Assembly (NCBI GenBank): GCA_041228285.1
Contig: CP166133.1
Span: 2,575,380 to 2,639,379, forward strand
Reading direction: 5' to 3'
DNA from: Neisseriaceae bacterium CLB008
GTDB taxonomy: Bacteria; Pseudomonadota; Gammaproteobacteria; Burkholderiales; Neisseriaceae
Length of the DNA: 64,000 nucleotides
The position numbers and the translations under genes were made by a program. This document shows positions 28,747 through 39,221 of the stretch, in pieces. How positions within the stretch are numbered: the stretch's first letter is position 1; the number at the start of each line of letters is the position of its first letter. The notes beneath the pieces were generated by a model. That model saw nothing but the letters and a program-made list of their open reading frames with translations, was not told the origin of the DNA and ran no database searches.

Positions 28747-29634
28747 TTAGATCATGCCTTTGCTTTTCAATACGTCCATCATGGTGGTGCCTAGCTCAGC
28801 AGGGCTACGAGTGTAGGCAATGCCGGCTTGTTCAAACGCGTGGAATTTCTCTTCAGCAGTACCTTTACCGCCAGAAATAATCGCGCCAGCGTGGCCCATG
28901 CGTTTACCTGCAGGTGCAGTCACACCAGCAATGTAACCCACAACAGGTTTGGTCACGTTAGATTTGATGTATTCAGCGGCTTCTTCTTCAGCAGTACCGC
29001 CAATTTCACCAATCATGATGATTGCGTCGGTGTCTGGATCGTTTTGGAACAGTTCCAAAGCATCGATGTGGCTGGTGCCTGGGATTGGGTCGCCACCGAT
29101 ACCGATACAGGTAGATTGACCTAGACCAAGCTTAGTGGTTTGTGCCACAGCTTCGTAAGTCAAAGTGCCTGAACGAGAGATGATGCCGATACGGCCTGGT
29201 TGGTGGATGTGGCCTGGCATAATGCCGACTTTACATTCACCTGGAGTGATCACGCCTGGGCAGTTAGGGCCGATCAAACGCACGCCGCCAGTGTTCTCGA
29301 TGTAACGCTTGGCTTTCAACATGTCGATGGTCGGTACGCCTTCGGTAATCACCACGATTAGGCTCACGCCTGAATCAACGGCTTCAACGATTGAGTCTAG
29401 TACGAATGGTGCGGGTACGTAGATCACAGAAGTGTCGGCTTGGGTTTCGCGCACGGCTTCAGCCATGGTGTCAAATACGGGACGGTCTAGGTGTAAAGAA
29501 CCGCCTTTACCTGGGGTTACACCGCCAACCACGTTGGTACCGTAAGCAATCGCTTGCTCAGAGTGGAAAGTACCGTTTTTACCGGTGAAACCTTGAACCA
29601 ATAGACGGGTGTTTTTATTTACTAATACGCTCAT
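28747..29634 (-). CDS. sucD: Succinyl-CoA synthetase alpha subunit
   Basis: A 295-residue subunit that binds CoA and carries the phospho-histidine. It begins with [20 protein letters not shown], and the active His lies in [17 protein letters not shown]. With SucC it makes ATP (or GTP) from succinyl-CoA in the TCA cycle. It follows sucC by 17 bases. The ribosome-binding site AAGGAGA matches one anti-Shine-Dalgarno patch of the sRNAs at 49.8-50.8 kb. Confidence 0.97.
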   Translation of the reverse strand: MSVLVNKNTRLLVQGFTGKNGTFHSEQAIAYGTNVVGGVTPGKGGSLHLDRPVFDTMAEAVRETQADTSVIYVPAPFVLDSIVEAVDSGVSLIVVITEGVPTIDMLKAKRYIENTGGVRLIGPNCPGVITPGECKVGIMPGHIHQPGRIGIISRSGTLTYEAVAQTTKLGLGQSTCIGIGGDPIPGTSHIDALELFQNDPDTDAIIMIGEIGGTAEEEAAEYIKSNVTKPVVGYIAGVTAPAGKRMGHAGAIISGGKGTAEEKFHAFEQAGIAYTRSPAELGTTMMDVLKSKGMI

Positions 29635-29651
29635 TATTTAATCTCCTTAGC

Positions 29652-30818
29652 TTAGGCTTTAACAGCTTCAACAATTTTTTGGGCTGCATCGGCTAAGCCT
29701 TCAGCAGGAATCAATGCCAAGCCAGATTCTGACAACAATTTGGCACCAATTTCAGCATTGTTACCTTCTAAACGAACCACTACAGGTACGGTTACGTTTA
29801 CTTCTTTAACCGCAGCGATAATGGCTTCAGCAATCATGTCGCAACGAACAATACCACCAAAGATGTTGATCAACACGCCTTGTACAGATGGGTCGGCCAA
29901 AATCAATTTGAACGCTTCGATGACGCGCTCTTTAGTGGCGCCACCGCCAACGTCCAAGAAGTTAGCTGGTTGACCGCCGTATAGCTTGATGATGTCCATA
30001 GTGGCCATCGCCAAACCTGCGCCGTTCACCATACAACCGATGTTGCCTTCTAGGGCCACGTAGTTAAGGTCAAATTCGCTGGCTTTTAATTCACGTTCGT
30101 TTTCTTGTGATTTGTCGCGTTGTGCGGCTAATTTAGGCAAGCGGTACATAGCGTTAGAGTCGATGCCGATTTTTGCATCCACACAGGCCAATTCACCGTT
30201 TTCGCGTACGGCCAATGGGTTGATTTCAAACAAAGCAAAGTCGTTATCAACAAAAGCTTGGTAAGCACCCAACATCAATTTGGTAAACGCTTTGATTTGG
30301 TCGCCTTTTAGGCCCAAAGCAAACGCAGTAGCGCGTGCTTGGAAAGGTTGCATGCCCACTAGTGGGTCAACGGTTACTTTGATGATTTTTTCTGGGGTTT
30401 CAGCAGCCACGGTTTCAATCTCAACGCCACCTTCGGTAGACGCCATGAAAGTCACGCGACGAGTTGAACGGTCAACCACGGCACCTAGGTACAGTTCGCG
30501 CTCTACTGGGTACATGTCTTCACACACCAATACGCTGTTTACCGGTTGGCCATTGGCGTCGGTTTGGTAAGTCACCAAGTTGGTGCCAATCAAGCCTTTA
30601 GCGATTTCAGCAGCTTCTTCGCGGCTTTTAACCACTTTCACACCACCAGATTTACCACGGCCACCGGCGTGTACTTGGGCTTTAACCACGGCAAATTTGC
30701 CGCCTAAAGAATCGTATGCTGCTGCAGCAGCTTCTGGGGTTTCAGCCACAATGCCGTTTTGAACAGGCAAACCATAGCTGGCCAAAAGGGCCTTAGATTG
30801 GTACTCGTGTAAGTTCAT
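29652..30818 (-). CDS. sucC: Succinyl-CoA synthetase beta subunit
   Basis: A 388-residue subunit with an ATP-grasp domain ([18 protein letters not shown] near 45-62) and a C-terminal power helix/ligase domain with [14 protein letters not shown]. It forms the alpha2beta2 or alpha-beta enzyme with SucD. The length equals that of E. coli SucC. The leader reads AGAGGAACCCCTC before the ATG. About 57 bases separate it from the upstream 98-aa gene. Confidence 0.97.
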   Translation of the reverse strand: MNLHEYQSKALLASYGLPVQNGIVAETPEAAAAAYDSLGGKFAVVKAQVHAGGRGKSGGVKVVKSREEAAEIAKGLIGTNLVTYQTDANGQPVNSVLVCEDMYPVERELYLGAVVDRSTRRVTFMASTEGGVEIETVAAETPEKIIKVTVDPLVGMQPFQARATAFALGLKGDQIKAFTKLMLGAYQAFVDNDFALFEINPLAVRENGELACVDAKIGIDSNAMYRLPKLAAQRDKSQENERELKASEFDLNYVALEGNIGCMVNGAGLAMATMDIIKLYGGQPANFLDVGGGATKERVIEAFKLILADPSVQGVLINIFGGIVRCDMIAEAIIAAVKEVNVTVPVVVRLEGNNAEIGAKLLSESGLALIPAEGLADAAQKIVEAVKA

Positions 30819-30875
30819 GAGGGGTTCCTCTGTTGAAGTTAATATGCAGCTTAACGCTGTAATTGCGGGTCTGGT

Positions 30876-31172
30876 TTAAGCGGCGCTGGGCAGCCATTTT
30901 TTTGCCAAAATATAGCAGGCAAGCCCAAGGCCAAAAAGTGCCACCACCAGCCATCCTTTGCGCCTTGCCTTTGGTGCAAACGCATAAAAAGCAAGGCTAA
31001 AACTAAAAAACATGGCCATCATCACGCCCACCTGAGCGCGCTCCTTAAAGCGCTCAAAGGCGGCCGATTCTGCCAGTATGGTGTACACATGCATCAGCCC
31101 TGCCGCACACATGAGGAACACCCCAAGCGGCAGCATCAAGATGCCGGCGATCACCCTACTGGACTCAGTCAT
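30876..31172 (-). CDS. Small membrane protein coupled to lpd, unknown
   Basis: A 98-residue protein with three hydrophobic segments (about 8-30, 48-66 and 72-90). Its ATG overlaps the lpd stop codon in a TAATG arrangement, so it is translationally coupled to dihydrolipoamide dehydrogenase. It lies inside the TCA operon between lpd and sucC. I recognise no family. The strict coupling suggests a role near the 2-oxoglutarate dehydrogenase/succinyl-CoA step, but nothing in the sequence proves it. Confidence 0.75.
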   Translation of the reverse strand: MTESSRVIAGILMLPLGVFLMCAAGLMHVYTILAESAAFERFKERAQVGVMMAMFFSFSLAFYAFAPKARRKGWLVVALFGLGLACYILAKKWLPSAA

Positions 31173-32602
31173 TAACCGTGAATCGCGCGTTTATCAGTGG
31201 CCAAGGCTGCTTCGTGCAGAACCTCTGCCAATGATGGGTGAGCATGAATGATGCGGCCGATGTCTTCACCGCTGGCTTTAAATTCCATTGCCACAACGGC
31301 TTCAGCCACTAGCTCAGACACCATTGGGCCAATCATGTGAATGCCCAAAATGCGGTCTGTTTTGGCATCAGTCAATACTTTGATGGTGCCTTGAGCAGCG
31401 CCCATGCTCATCGCACGGCCGTTGGCGCCAAAGCCTGAAGTGCCTTTTTTGTACTCAATACCGGCTTCTTTCAGCTGCTCTTCGGTTTGACCCACCCATG
31501 CAATCTCAGGGTTGGTGTAAATCACCCAAGGCACAGTGTTGAAGTCGAAGTGTGGTTTTTGGCCAGCAATACGCTCAGCCACGGCCACGCCTTCTTCGCT
31601 GGCTTTGTGCGCCAACATCGGGCCACGTACCACGTCACCAATCGCCCAAACGTTAGGCAAGTTGGTTTTGCAGTCGCCGTCAACGGCAATGAAGCCACGC
31701 TCGTCGATGTTTAGACCTGCTTCTTTAGCGCCAAGGCCTTCAGTGTTTGGCACGCGACCAATGGCCACGATTAATTTGTCAAACTCTTGAGTTTTGGCTT
31801 CGCCACCGACTTCATACTCAACCACAACGGTTTTGCCATTGGTGATTTTGTTGATTTTAACGCCCAACAAAATGTCTAAGCCGGTGTCTTTAGTCAAGGT
31901 GCGTAACGCTTCGCGTGCGATTTGTGCATCGGCAGCGCCCATAAATTTAGGAGCGGCTTCCAATACGGTTACTTCAGAGCCCAAGCGTTTCCACACTGAA
32001 CCCATTTCCAAACCGATCACGCCAGAACCAATCACACCTAGACGTTTAGGGGCGCTTTCTAAATTCAACGCACCTTCATTGTCCAACACGTTAACGTTGT
32101 CGATCTCAACCAAAGGCAAAGGACGTGGACGGCTACCAGAAGCCACAATCACGTGGGTGGCCAAAACTTCTTCTTTGGCGCCCGCATTGTCCACTTCTAC
32201 TTTCCATTTACCGTCTACTTGGCCGATGATTTTACCGGTGCCGTGTAGTGCAGGTACTTTGTTCTTTTTCAACAAGAACGCTACGCCGCCGGTTAATTTG
32301 TCTACGATGCCGTCTTTACGGGCAATCATTTTGCTGGCATCCATTTTGGCTTTGCCCACTTCAATACCATGATCAGCCATGTCGTGGCTGATGGCGTGGA
32401 ATTGGTGAGACGATTCCAACAACGCTTTAGAAGGGATGCAACCCACGTTCAAGCAAGTACCGCCCATCGCTGGGGTTTTGCCATCTTTGCCTTTACCGGC
32501 ATCGATACACACGGTTGAAAAACCCAATTGCGCTGCACGAATAGCAGCCACGTAGCCACCAGGGCCTGCGCCGATCACGGCAACATCTACATTATGACTC
32601 AT
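31172..32602 (-). CDS. lpd: Dihydrolipoamide dehydrogenase (E3)
   Basis: A 476-residue FAD/NAD flavoprotein. The FAD motif is VIGAGPGGYVAAIRAAQLG, the redox disulfide GGTCLNVGCIPSKALL, the NAD motif GSGVIGLEMGSVW, and the C-terminal active-site pair lies in HAHPSLAEVLHEA. It reoxidises lipoyl groups of the 2-oxoglutarate dehydrogenase complex. The ribosome-binding site ACAAAGGA is fully complementary to an sRNA patch. Neighbours are sucB upstream and the coupled membrane protein downstream. Confidence 0.97.
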   Translation of the reverse strand: MSHNVDVAVIGAGPGGYVAAIRAAQLGFSTVCIDAGKGKDGKTPAMGGTCLNVGCIPSKALLESSHQFHAISHDMADHGIEVGKAKMDASKMIARKDGIVDKLTGGVAFLLKKNKVPALHGTGKIIGQVDGKWKVEVDNAGAKEEVLATHVIVASGSRPRPLPLVEIDNVNVLDNEGALNLESAPKRLGVIGSGVIGLEMGSVWKRLGSEVTVLEAAPKFMGAADAQIAREALRTLTKDTGLDILLGVKINKITNGKTVVVEYEVGGEAKTQEFDKLIVAIGRVPNTEGLGAKEAGLNIDERGFIAVDGDCKTNLPNVWAIGDVVRGPMLAHKASEEGVAVAERIAGQKPHFDFNTVPWVIYTNPEIAWVGQTEEQLKEAGIEYKKGTSGFGANGRAMSMGAAQGTIKVLTDAKTDRILGIHMIGPMVSELVAEAVVAMEFKASGEDIGRIIHAHPSLAEVLHEAALATDKRAIHG

Positions 32603-32653
32603 GCTTTATTCCTTTGTTATAAACTACTTGAGTGGTTGAACCCACCCAAACAG

Positions 32654-32681
32654 AAGGCAACCTTAGGGTTAAGGTTGCCTT
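32654..32681 (-). terminator. Hairpin between sucB and lpd
   Basis: Arms AAGGCAACCTT / AAGGTTGCCTT with a 6-base loop, 10 bases past sucB. It has almost no T tract, so it may attenuate or stabilise mRNA rather than end transcription. Confidence 0.55.
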
Positions 32682-32691
32682 ATACTATAGA

Positions 32692-33891
32692 TTATAGGTC
32701 CAAGATCAAACGTGCTGGATCTTCTAGCAAATCTTTAATGGTTACTAAGCTCAATACCGCTTCGCGACCATCAATGATGCGGTGATCGTAAGACAAAGCC
32801 AAGTACATCATCGGACGCACAACCACTTGACCATTTTCAACCATGGCGCGCTCTTTAGTAGCGTGCATGCCCAAAATAGCTGATTGTGGTGGGTTGATGA
32901 TAGGAGTAGACATCATCGAGCCAAAAGTACCGCCGTTGGTGATGCTGAAGGTACCGCCGGTTAGGTCTTCTAGCGCTAATTTACCGTCTTTTGCTTTACC
33001 CGCGTAAACGGCAATTTGGCGTTCGATGTCGGCCAAAGACATTTGGTCGGCGTTGCGCAAAATAGGCACTACTAGGCCACGTGGGCTGCCTACAGCGATA
33101 CCGATGTCAAAGTAGCCGTGGTACACGATGTCGTTACCGTCGATAGAGGCATTCACCAATGGGAATTTTTTCAGTGCGGCGACAGCAGCTTTCACGAAGA
33201 AAGACATAAAGCCCAATTTCACGTCGTGCTCTTTCATGAACTGATCTTTGTACTTGTTGCGCAAGTCCATAATCGGTTTCATGTTCACTTCGTTAAACGT
33301 GGTCAAGATGGCGTTTTCGTGCTGTGATTGCAATAGACGCTCAGCCACACGTTGACGCAGGCGAGACATCGGCACGCGTTGTTCAGTACGCTCACCCAAA
33401 GCAACAGGGGCAACCGCAGCAGCGGCAGGTGCAGCCGCTTTAGCTGGCGCAGAACCAGCGTTTTGAACGTCTTCTTTCAAGATGCGACCGTCGCGGCCAG
33501 TGCCTTGAACATTGTTCAAATCCACGCCTTTTTCGGCAGCCATTTTGGCCGCAGCAGGCATTGCTACAGATGAACCAGCGGCAGCAACAGGGGCCGCAGC
33601 AGCCGCAGGGGCAGCTTCAGCAGCAGCGGCAGGCGCTGCATCACCGGCTTTAGCAGCGGTGTCGATGCGGGCCAATAATTGACCAGACACAACGGTTGCG
33701 CCGTCTTGTTCGATGATTTCAACCAACACACCTGCTTGAGGCGCTGGCAATTCCAACACCACTTTGTCAGTTTCTAAATCGATGATGTTTTCGTCACGTT
33801 CAACGAATTCACCTACTTTTTTATTCCATGTCATCAATGTTGCTTCAGAAACGCTTTCTGGCAACACGGGTACATTAACTTCAATAATCAT
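32692..33891 (-). CDS. sucB: Dihydrolipoyl succinyltransferase (E2 of 2-oxoglutarate dehydrogenase)
   Basis: A 399-residue E2 core protein: one lipoyl domain (1-75, lipoyl-Lys in [12 protein letters not shown]), an Ala/Pro-rich linker (about 80-110), an E3-binding domain ([19 protein letters not shown]), a second Ala-rich linker, and the acyltransferase domain ending with [13 protein letters not shown], whose His and Asp are catalytic. The ATG at 33891 follows AGGAGATAAAT; the open frame reaches 33918. It forms the multimeric core with SucA and Lpd. Confidence 0.97.
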   Translation of the reverse strand: MIIEVNVPVLPESVSEATLMTWNKKVGEFVERDENIIDLETDKVVLELPAPQAGVLVEIIEQDGATVVSGQLLARIDTAAKAGDAAPAAAAEAAPAAAAAPVAAAGSSVAMPAAAKMAAEKGVDLNNVQGTGRDGRILKEDVQNAGSAPAKAAAPAAAAVAPVALGERTEQRVPMSRLRQRVAERLLQSQHENAILTTFNEVNMKPIMDLRNKYKDQFMKEHDVKLGFMSFFVKAAVAALKKFPLVNASIDGNDIVYHGYFDIGIAVGSPRGLVVPILRNADQMSLADIERQIAVYAGKAKDGKLALEDLTGGTFSITNGGTFGSMMSTPIINPPQSAILGMHATKERAMVENGQVVVRPMMYLALSYDHRIIDGREAVLSLVTIKDLLEDPARLILDL

Positions 33892-33942
33892 ATTTATCTC
33901 CTGATTTTTTGTGGCCACCCAGTGGCCGTCACTTGGTGGCTA

Positions 33943-36774
33943 TTACTTATCAAAACTCAAGGCATCGTCCAGCAAAGCTTTCAGTTGCGCTTGGTGTTTA
34001 CTCATGTACCCTACTGCTGGTGAAGCACTTGATGGGCGACCTGCGAAGCTCACGCTTTGTTTGCTGTTCAACAAGGCTTCGAAACGGTGACGCAATTGAT
34101 ACCACGCGCCTTGGTTTTTAGGCTCTTCTTGCGCCCAAACCACTTCTTTAGCATTACTGTAACGGGCCAACTCGGCAGCCACTTCTTCGGTTGGGAACGG
34201 ATACAATTGTTCAATACGCACAATCGCAATCTCTTTTTCCAAACCACGTGCTTCGCGATCGTTGAACAGGTCGTAATACACTTGACCGGCACACAATACC
34301 ACGCGTTTCACGTCTTTATCTTGACGCTCTAGGGCGTCACCAATCACTGGGCGGAATGCCGTACCGTCGGCAAAGTCAGCCAGTTCACTCATAGATGCTT
34401 TGTAACGCAACAAACGTTTTGACATAAAGATCGCCAAAGGTTTGCGGTAAGGACGCATCACCTGACGACGCAATACGTGGAACATTTGCGACGCTTCAGA
34501 AGGCATCACCACTTGAACGTTGTGCTCGGCACACAATTGTAACCAGCGCTCAACGCGGGCAGAAGAGTGCTCAGGACCTTGGCCATCGTAGCCGTGAGGC
34601 ATCATGATGGTTAGGCCTGACAAACGGCCCCACTTGGTTTCGCCAGAGGTAATAAATTGGTCAATCGCTACTTGCGCACCGTTGGCGAAGTCGCCAAACT
34701 GGGCTTCCCACATCACCAATTGGTCTGGGGCCGAGCAAGAATAACCATATTCATAAGCCAATACTGCTTCTTCGTTCAGGATCGAGTCGATCACTTCAAA
34801 GCGCGCTTGGTTTTCGGCGATGTTTTGCAAGGGGATGTATACGCCTTGGTCCCAACGCTCACGGTTTTGATCGTGCAACACAGCATGACGGTGTGAGAAC
34901 GTACCGCGACCAGAGTCTTCGCCAGAAATACGCACGCCGTTACCGTTGTTCACCAAGCTGGCGTAAGCCAGAGTCTCAGCCATACCCCAGTCTAAAGGCT
35001 GCTCACCGGCCGCCATGGCTTTACGGGTATTGATCAAACGGTTAATGGTGTTGTGTGGCTTAAAGCCTTCAGGCACGCTGGTGAATTTATCTGCCAAGCG
35101 TTGGATGTCGCCCAATGGCAAACCAGAATTAACTGGATGAGCCCAGTGGGTACCCATGTACGGCGTCCAATCTACGGCGTGTTGACGCTTGTAGTTGTTC
35201 AACTGAGTTTGCTCTACGTGCTCGCCTTTATCCAAAGCGTCGCGGTAGGCCTTAATCAAGGCTTCAGTGTCTTCTTTGGTCAACAAACCTTCGCTCACCA
35301 AGCGGTCGGCGTATAGCGCACGGGTGCCTGGGTGTTTGGCGATTTTCTTGTACATCATTGGTTGGGTCAAGAACGGATCATCACCCTCGTTGTGGCCCAG
35401 TTTACGGTAGCAAACTAGGTCAATCACCACGTCTTTACCGAAAATCATGCGGTAGTCTAGCGCCGCTTGAATCACGTAGCAGACGGCTTCTGGATCGTCG
35501 CCATTCACGTGGAAGATCGGCGCATTCACCATTTTGGCGATGTCGGTACAGTATAGGGTCGAACGCATGTCGCGAGTATCAGAGGTGGTAAAGCCCACTT
35601 GGTTATTGATCACGATGTGCACGGTACCGCCGGTACCGTAACCACGCGTTTGCGATAGGTTAAAGGTGCCTTGGTTCACGCCTAGACCAGCAAAAGCTGC
35701 ATCACCGTGGATCAATACCGGCAACACGGCACGTTTGCCGCCTTCGCCGCGGCGGCTTTGACGCGCGCGCACTGAACCTTCAACCACAGGGTTCACGATT
35801 TCTAGGTGAGAGGGGTTAAACGCTAGGGTCACGTGTACCGCACCGTTTTTAGTCGGTAAGTCAGCGCTGAAGCCCATGTGGTATTTCACGTCACCGCTAG
35901 GCAACTCAACCAAAGGTTTGCCTTCGAATTCGCTAAACAAATCGCGTGGCTCTTTACCTAAGGTGTTCACCAACACGTTCAAGCGGCCGCGGTGAGCCAT
36001 GCCAATGATGACTTCTTCCACGCCTTGATCCGAAGCGTTTTGAATCAAATGATTCAAACCAGCAATCGTGCTTTCGCCACCTTCCAAAGAGAAGCGTTTT
36101 TGACCCACGTATTTGGTGTGTAGGTAACGTTCTAGGGTTTCAGCAGCGGTGATTTCTTTAAGAATGTGTTTCTTGGTGTCTGCATTAAAGCGAGGCGTTG
36201 ATAGATCGCCTTCAAAACGGTCTTGTACCCAGTGGCGCTCTTCTGAATCAGAAATGTGCATGTATTCCAAACCGATTGAACCACAATAGGTTTGTTTTAA
36301 ACGTGCAATGATGTCTGACAAAGGTAGGCGTGCAGATGAAGTGTTTGAATCCAGGCTAAACTGAACCGCCATGTCCGCAGCCGTCAAGCCGTAATGGGCT
36401 GGATCTAGCTCAGGGAACACGGCAACGTCCATGCGCTCTAGCGGATCTAGAGACGCGTGGCGTAGGCCCAAAATACGGTAGGCCGCAATCAGGCGCAATA
36501 CCGCTACCTGTTTTTGCATGGCCGCAGAATCCATGCTTTGGCTGGCCACGTGTTGTACCGTAGGACGCTTCGCCATTTGCACGAATGATTCTTGAATGGG
36601 GGCCTGTGGAATATCGCGTGCCACAGCGCCAGGCGTTAACACCAATTGGTCGAAGTATTCTTTCCAATGCGCATCGACTAGATTGGGGTCGTTTAAATAT
36701 TGTTCATATAGCTCTTCAATGTATGGCGCATTGGAGCCAAACAAATAGGATAAGCTAAATTGTTCATTCATCAT
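33943..36774 (-). CDS. sucA: 2-oxoglutarate dehydrogenase E1
   Basis: A 943-residue thiamine-diphosphate enzyme starting with MMNEQFSLSYLFGSNAPYI and ending at the family C-terminus. ThDP-binding and active-site stretches such as GDAAFAGLGVNQGTFNLSQ and EAQFGDFANGAQVAIDQFI are present. It decarboxylates 2-oxoglutarate and transfers succinyl to lipoyl-SucB. Two consecutive Met codons open the gene; AAGGGG lies upstream of both. A gltA terminator-like hairpin lies upstream, so sucA may have its own promoter as well. Confidence 0.97.
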   Translation of the reverse strand: MMNEQFSLSYLFGSNAPYIEELYEQYLNDPNLVDAHWKEYFDQLVLTPGAVARDIPQAPIQESFVQMAKRPTVQHVASQSMDSAAMQKQVAVLRLIAAYRILGLRHASLDPLERMDVAVFPELDPAHYGLTAADMAVQFSLDSNTSSARLPLSDIIARLKQTYCGSIGLEYMHISDSEERHWVQDRFEGDLSTPRFNADTKKHILKEITAAETLERYLHTKYVGQKRFSLEGGESTIAGLNHLIQNASDQGVEEVIIGMAHRGRLNVLVNTLGKEPRDLFSEFEGKPLVELPSGDVKYHMGFSADLPTKNGAVHVTLAFNPSHLEIVNPVVEGSVRARQSRRGEGGKRAVLPVLIHGDAAFAGLGVNQGTFNLSQTRGYGTGGTVHIVINNQVGFTTSDTRDMRSTLYCTDIAKMVNAPIFHVNGDDPEAVCYVIQAALDYRMIFGKDVVIDLVCYRKLGHNEGDDPFLTQPMMYKKIAKHPGTRALYADRLVSEGLLTKEDTEALIKAYRDALDKGEHVEQTQLNNYKRQHAVDWTPYMGTHWAHPVNSGLPLGDIQRLADKFTSVPEGFKPHNTINRLINTRKAMAAGEQPLDWGMAETLAYASLVNNGNGVRISGEDSGRGTFSHRHAVLHDQNRERWDQGVYIPLQNIAENQARFEVIDSILNEEAVLAYEYGYSCSAPDQLVMWEAQFGDFANGAQVAIDQFITSGETKWGRLSGLTIMMPHGYDGQGPEHSSARVERWLQLCAEHNVQVVMPSEASQMFHVLRRQVMRPYRKPLAIFMSKRLLRYKASMSELADFADGTAFRPVIGDALERQDKDVKRVVLCAGQVYYDLFNDREARGLEKEIAIVRIEQLYPFPTEEVAAELARYSNAKEVVWAQEEPKNQGAWYQLRHRFEALLNSKQSVSFAGRPSSASPAVGYMSKHQAQLKALLDDALSFDK

Positions 36775-36885
36775 GGCATAAGCCCCTTAAGGTTAAGACA
36801 GTACAGACAAGATTTGGCAAAACCACTTACCGTTTATTACTAAAACCAAATGGTTTTACAAAACATTGCTGGTAAAAAACCAGTC

Positions 36886-36918
36886 AAAAAATGGTTGGCC
36901 ACCTTAAGGCGACCAACC
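36886..36918 (-). terminator. gltA terminator
   Basis: Minus strand: GGTTGG..CCTTAAGG..CCAACC hairpin followed by ATTTTTTG, 12 bases after the gltA stop. Confidence 0.7.
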
Positions 36919-36929
36919 GCTTCAATCAA

Positions 36930-38216
36930 TTACTTACGTGCTTCAGTGGCCACATAGTCGCGACGTTCAGCGCCAGTGTATAGCTGACGAGGACGACCGA
37001 TTTTTTGTTGTGGGTCTGCAATCATCTCAGCCCAGTGGCTGATCCAACCCACGGTCCGTGCCAAAGCAAAGATCACGGTGAACATAGACACAGGGATGCC
37101 TAGTGCAGACAACACGATGCCTGAGTAGAAGTCCACGTTTGGATACAGTTTACGCTCGATGAAGTAAGGGTCTTCAAGCGCAATTTTTTCCAAGGCCATG
37201 GCCAATTTGAACTTAGGATCGTCATGTAAACCCAGTTCATTCAATACTTCATGGCAGGTTTCACGCATGATTTTGGCACGTGGGTCCATGTTTTTGTATA
37301 CACGGTGACCAAAGCCCATCAAGCGGTAACGACGCTCTTTCACGCCTTCCATGAACTCTTCTACATTGCTCACGTCGCCGATCTCGTCCAACATTTTCAA
37401 TACTGCTTCGTTCGCACCACCGTGTGCAGGACCCCACAAACAAGCAATACCCGCAGCAATACAAGCAAATGGGTTGGCGCCAGAAGAGCCAGCCAAACGC
37501 ACGGTAGAGGTAGAGGCATTTTGTTCATGGTCAGCATGCAAGATGAAGATGCGGTCAAGCGCACGAACCAATACTGGGTTTGGCACGTATTCTTCACATG
37601 GTGTAGCAAACATCATATGCAAGAAGTTGGCGGTGTAGGACAAATCATTTTTTGGATAATTGAACGGTGCACCGATTGAGTAGCGATAGCACATGGCCGC
37701 AATCGTTGGGATTTTAGAAATCATACGATTAATGGCAACGGTACGATGCTGTGGATTGTTGATGTCCAAGCTGTCTTGATAGAAGGCAGCCAAAGCACCC
37801 ACCACACCCACCATCATAGACATAGGGTGAGCGTCACGACGGAAACCGCGGAAGAACCAAGTTAATTGTTCGTTCACCATGGTATGGTGACCAATCACGT
37901 GTTCAAACTCTTTCTTTTGTTCCGCCGTTGGCAATTCGCCATAAATCAACAAATAGCAAGTTTCAAGATAGTCGCTATGCTCAGCCAATTGCTCAATCGG
38001 ATAACCGCGATAGTACAACTGACCTTTGTCGCCATCAATAAAGGTAATCTGAGACTCACAGCTTGCGGTAGACACAAAGCCAGGGTCAAAGGTAAACATA
38101 CCGGTTTCTTTATTTAAAGCACGAATATCAACCACATCAGGGCCTAGGCTACCAGACAACACCGGTAACGATACTGGCTCTTGGCCTTCAACTGTTAAGG
38201 TAACGTTTTTTGACAT
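36930..38216 (-). CDS. gltA: Citrate synthase (type II)
   Basis: A 428-residue hexameric-type citrate synthase. Catalytic His residues lie in [12 protein letters not shown] and [15 protein letters not shown], and the catalytic Asp in the [14 protein letters not shown] region. It condenses oxaloacetate and acetyl-CoA. The ribosome-binding site ACAAGGAGAAG carries eight bases (AAGGAGAA) complementary to the sRNA patch. It lies between sdhE and sucA. Confidence 0.97.
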   Translation of the reverse strand: MSKNVTLTVEGQEPVSLPVLSGSLGPDVVDIRALNKETGMFTFDPGFVSTASCESQITFIDGDKGQLYYRGYPIEQLAEHSDYLETCYLLIYGELPTAEQKKEFEHVIGHHTMVNEQLTWFFRGFRRDAHPMSMMVGVVGALAAFYQDSLDINNPQHRTVAINRMISKIPTIAAMCYRYSIGAPFNYPKNDLSYTANFLHMMFATPCEEYVPNPVLVRALDRIFILHADHEQNASTSTVRLAGSSGANPFACIAAGIACLWGPAHGGANEAVLKMLDEIGDVSNVEEFMEGVKERRYRLMGFGHRVYKNMDPRAKIMRETCHEVLNELGLHDDPKFKLAMALEKIALEDPYFIERKLYPNVDFYSGIVLSALGIPVSMFTVIFALARTVGWISHWAEMIADPQQKIGRPRQLYTGAERRDYVATEARK

Positions 38217-38252
38217 GAACTTCTCCTTGTTATTATTACATTAGCTCGTCGC

Positions 38253-38504
38253 TTAAACCGCCCGCAGGCGGTTAATAAGCGGGAGCAACGCAGGATCTTC
38301 TGGTTCAGATTTGCCGTTCACAATGGATAAAAACTCTTGATCAGGTAAATCTAGTATTTGGCAAAATACTGCCAGCTCATCGTCGGTCAGCGCATCAAAC
38401 TGCGTTGCCAAGAACTTATTCAGAACAATGTCTAGTTCCAACAAGCCTCGGCGCATGGCCACCCAACGAATGCGCCGTTTCGCCGCTTCGTCATATTGCG
38501 TCAT
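38253..38504 (-). CDS. sdhE: FAD assembly factor SdhE
   Basis: An 83-residue protein with the SdhE/Sdh5 RGxxE motif (MRRGLLELD). It helps covalent attachment of FAD to SdhA. It overlaps the end of sdhB by 4 bases, so it is coupled to it. Its place within the sdh operon fits the role. Confidence 0.94.
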   Translation of the reverse strand: MTQYDEAAKRRIRWVAMRRGLLELDIVLNKFLATQFDALTDDELAVFCQILDLPDQEFLSIVNGKSEPEDPALLPLINRLRAV

Positions 38505-39205
38505 ACGGCACGCTTCAACATTATTTCTTTGATCTTGCCAATCGCACGGGTAGGATTCAAGTGTTTAGGACACACGTCTACACAGTTCATAATGGTGTGG
38601 CAACGGAACAAGCGGTATGGGTCATTTAGATCATCTAAACGCTCGTTGGTTCGGGTATCACGCGAATCCACGATGAAGCGGTAGGCGTTTAACAAACCAG
38701 ACGGGCCCACAAACTTATCAGGGTTCCACCAGAATGAAGGACAGGCAGTTGAGCAACAGGCGCACAAAATGCACTCGTATAGCCCATCTAATTCTTTACG
38801 TTGTGCTTGGGTTTGTAAGCGTTCACGTTCAGGTGCTGGCTCATCGTTAACCACATAAGGTTTGATTGAGTGATATTGCTTGAAGAACTGAGCCATATCC
38901 ACAATCAGGTCACGGATCACTGGCAGGCCAGGCAATGGACGCAATTGAATCGGTTGTTTCAAAGCACGAACGTCGGTCAAACAGGCTAGGCCGTTTTTAC
39001 CGTTGATGTTCATGCCGTCAGAACCACAAATGCCTTCGCGGCAAGAGCGGCGGAACGCAAAGCTGTCGTCTTGGGCTTTAAGCTTCACCATCGCGTCTAA
39101 TAATTTAACGTCGGTTGGCTCTAACTCTAGCTCATAGTCTTGCATGTAGGGCTTAGCGTCCACATCTGGGTTGTAGCGATATACTTGAAAACGAAATTTT
39201 TCCAT
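38501..39205 (-). CDS. sdhB: Succinate dehydrogenase iron-sulfur subunit
   Basis: A 234-residue subunit. The [2Fe-2S] Cys residues lie in CREGICGSDGMNINGKNGLAC-type sequence (about 55-75). The C-terminal clusters lie in CILCACCSTACPS and CHTIMNCVDVCPKHLNP. It passes electrons from FAD to ubiquinone in complex II. The start at 39205 (MEKFRFQVYRYNP) is the family N-terminus; the frame is open 17 codons upstream. It lies 16 bases after sdhA. Confidence 0.97.
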   Translation of the reverse strand: MEKFRFQVYRYNPDVDAKPYMQDYELELEPTDVKLLDAMVKLKAQDDSFAFRRSCREGICGSDGMNINGKNGLACLTDVRALKQPIQLRPLPGLPVIRDLIVDMAQFFKQYHSIKPYVVNDEPAPERERLQTQAQRKELDGLYECILCACCSTACPSFWWNPDKFVGPSGLLNAYRFIVDSRDTRTNERLDDLNDPYRLFRCHTIMNCVDVCPKHLNPTRAIGKIKEIMLKRAV

Positions 39206-39221
39206 GTCTGTTTCCCCTTCC

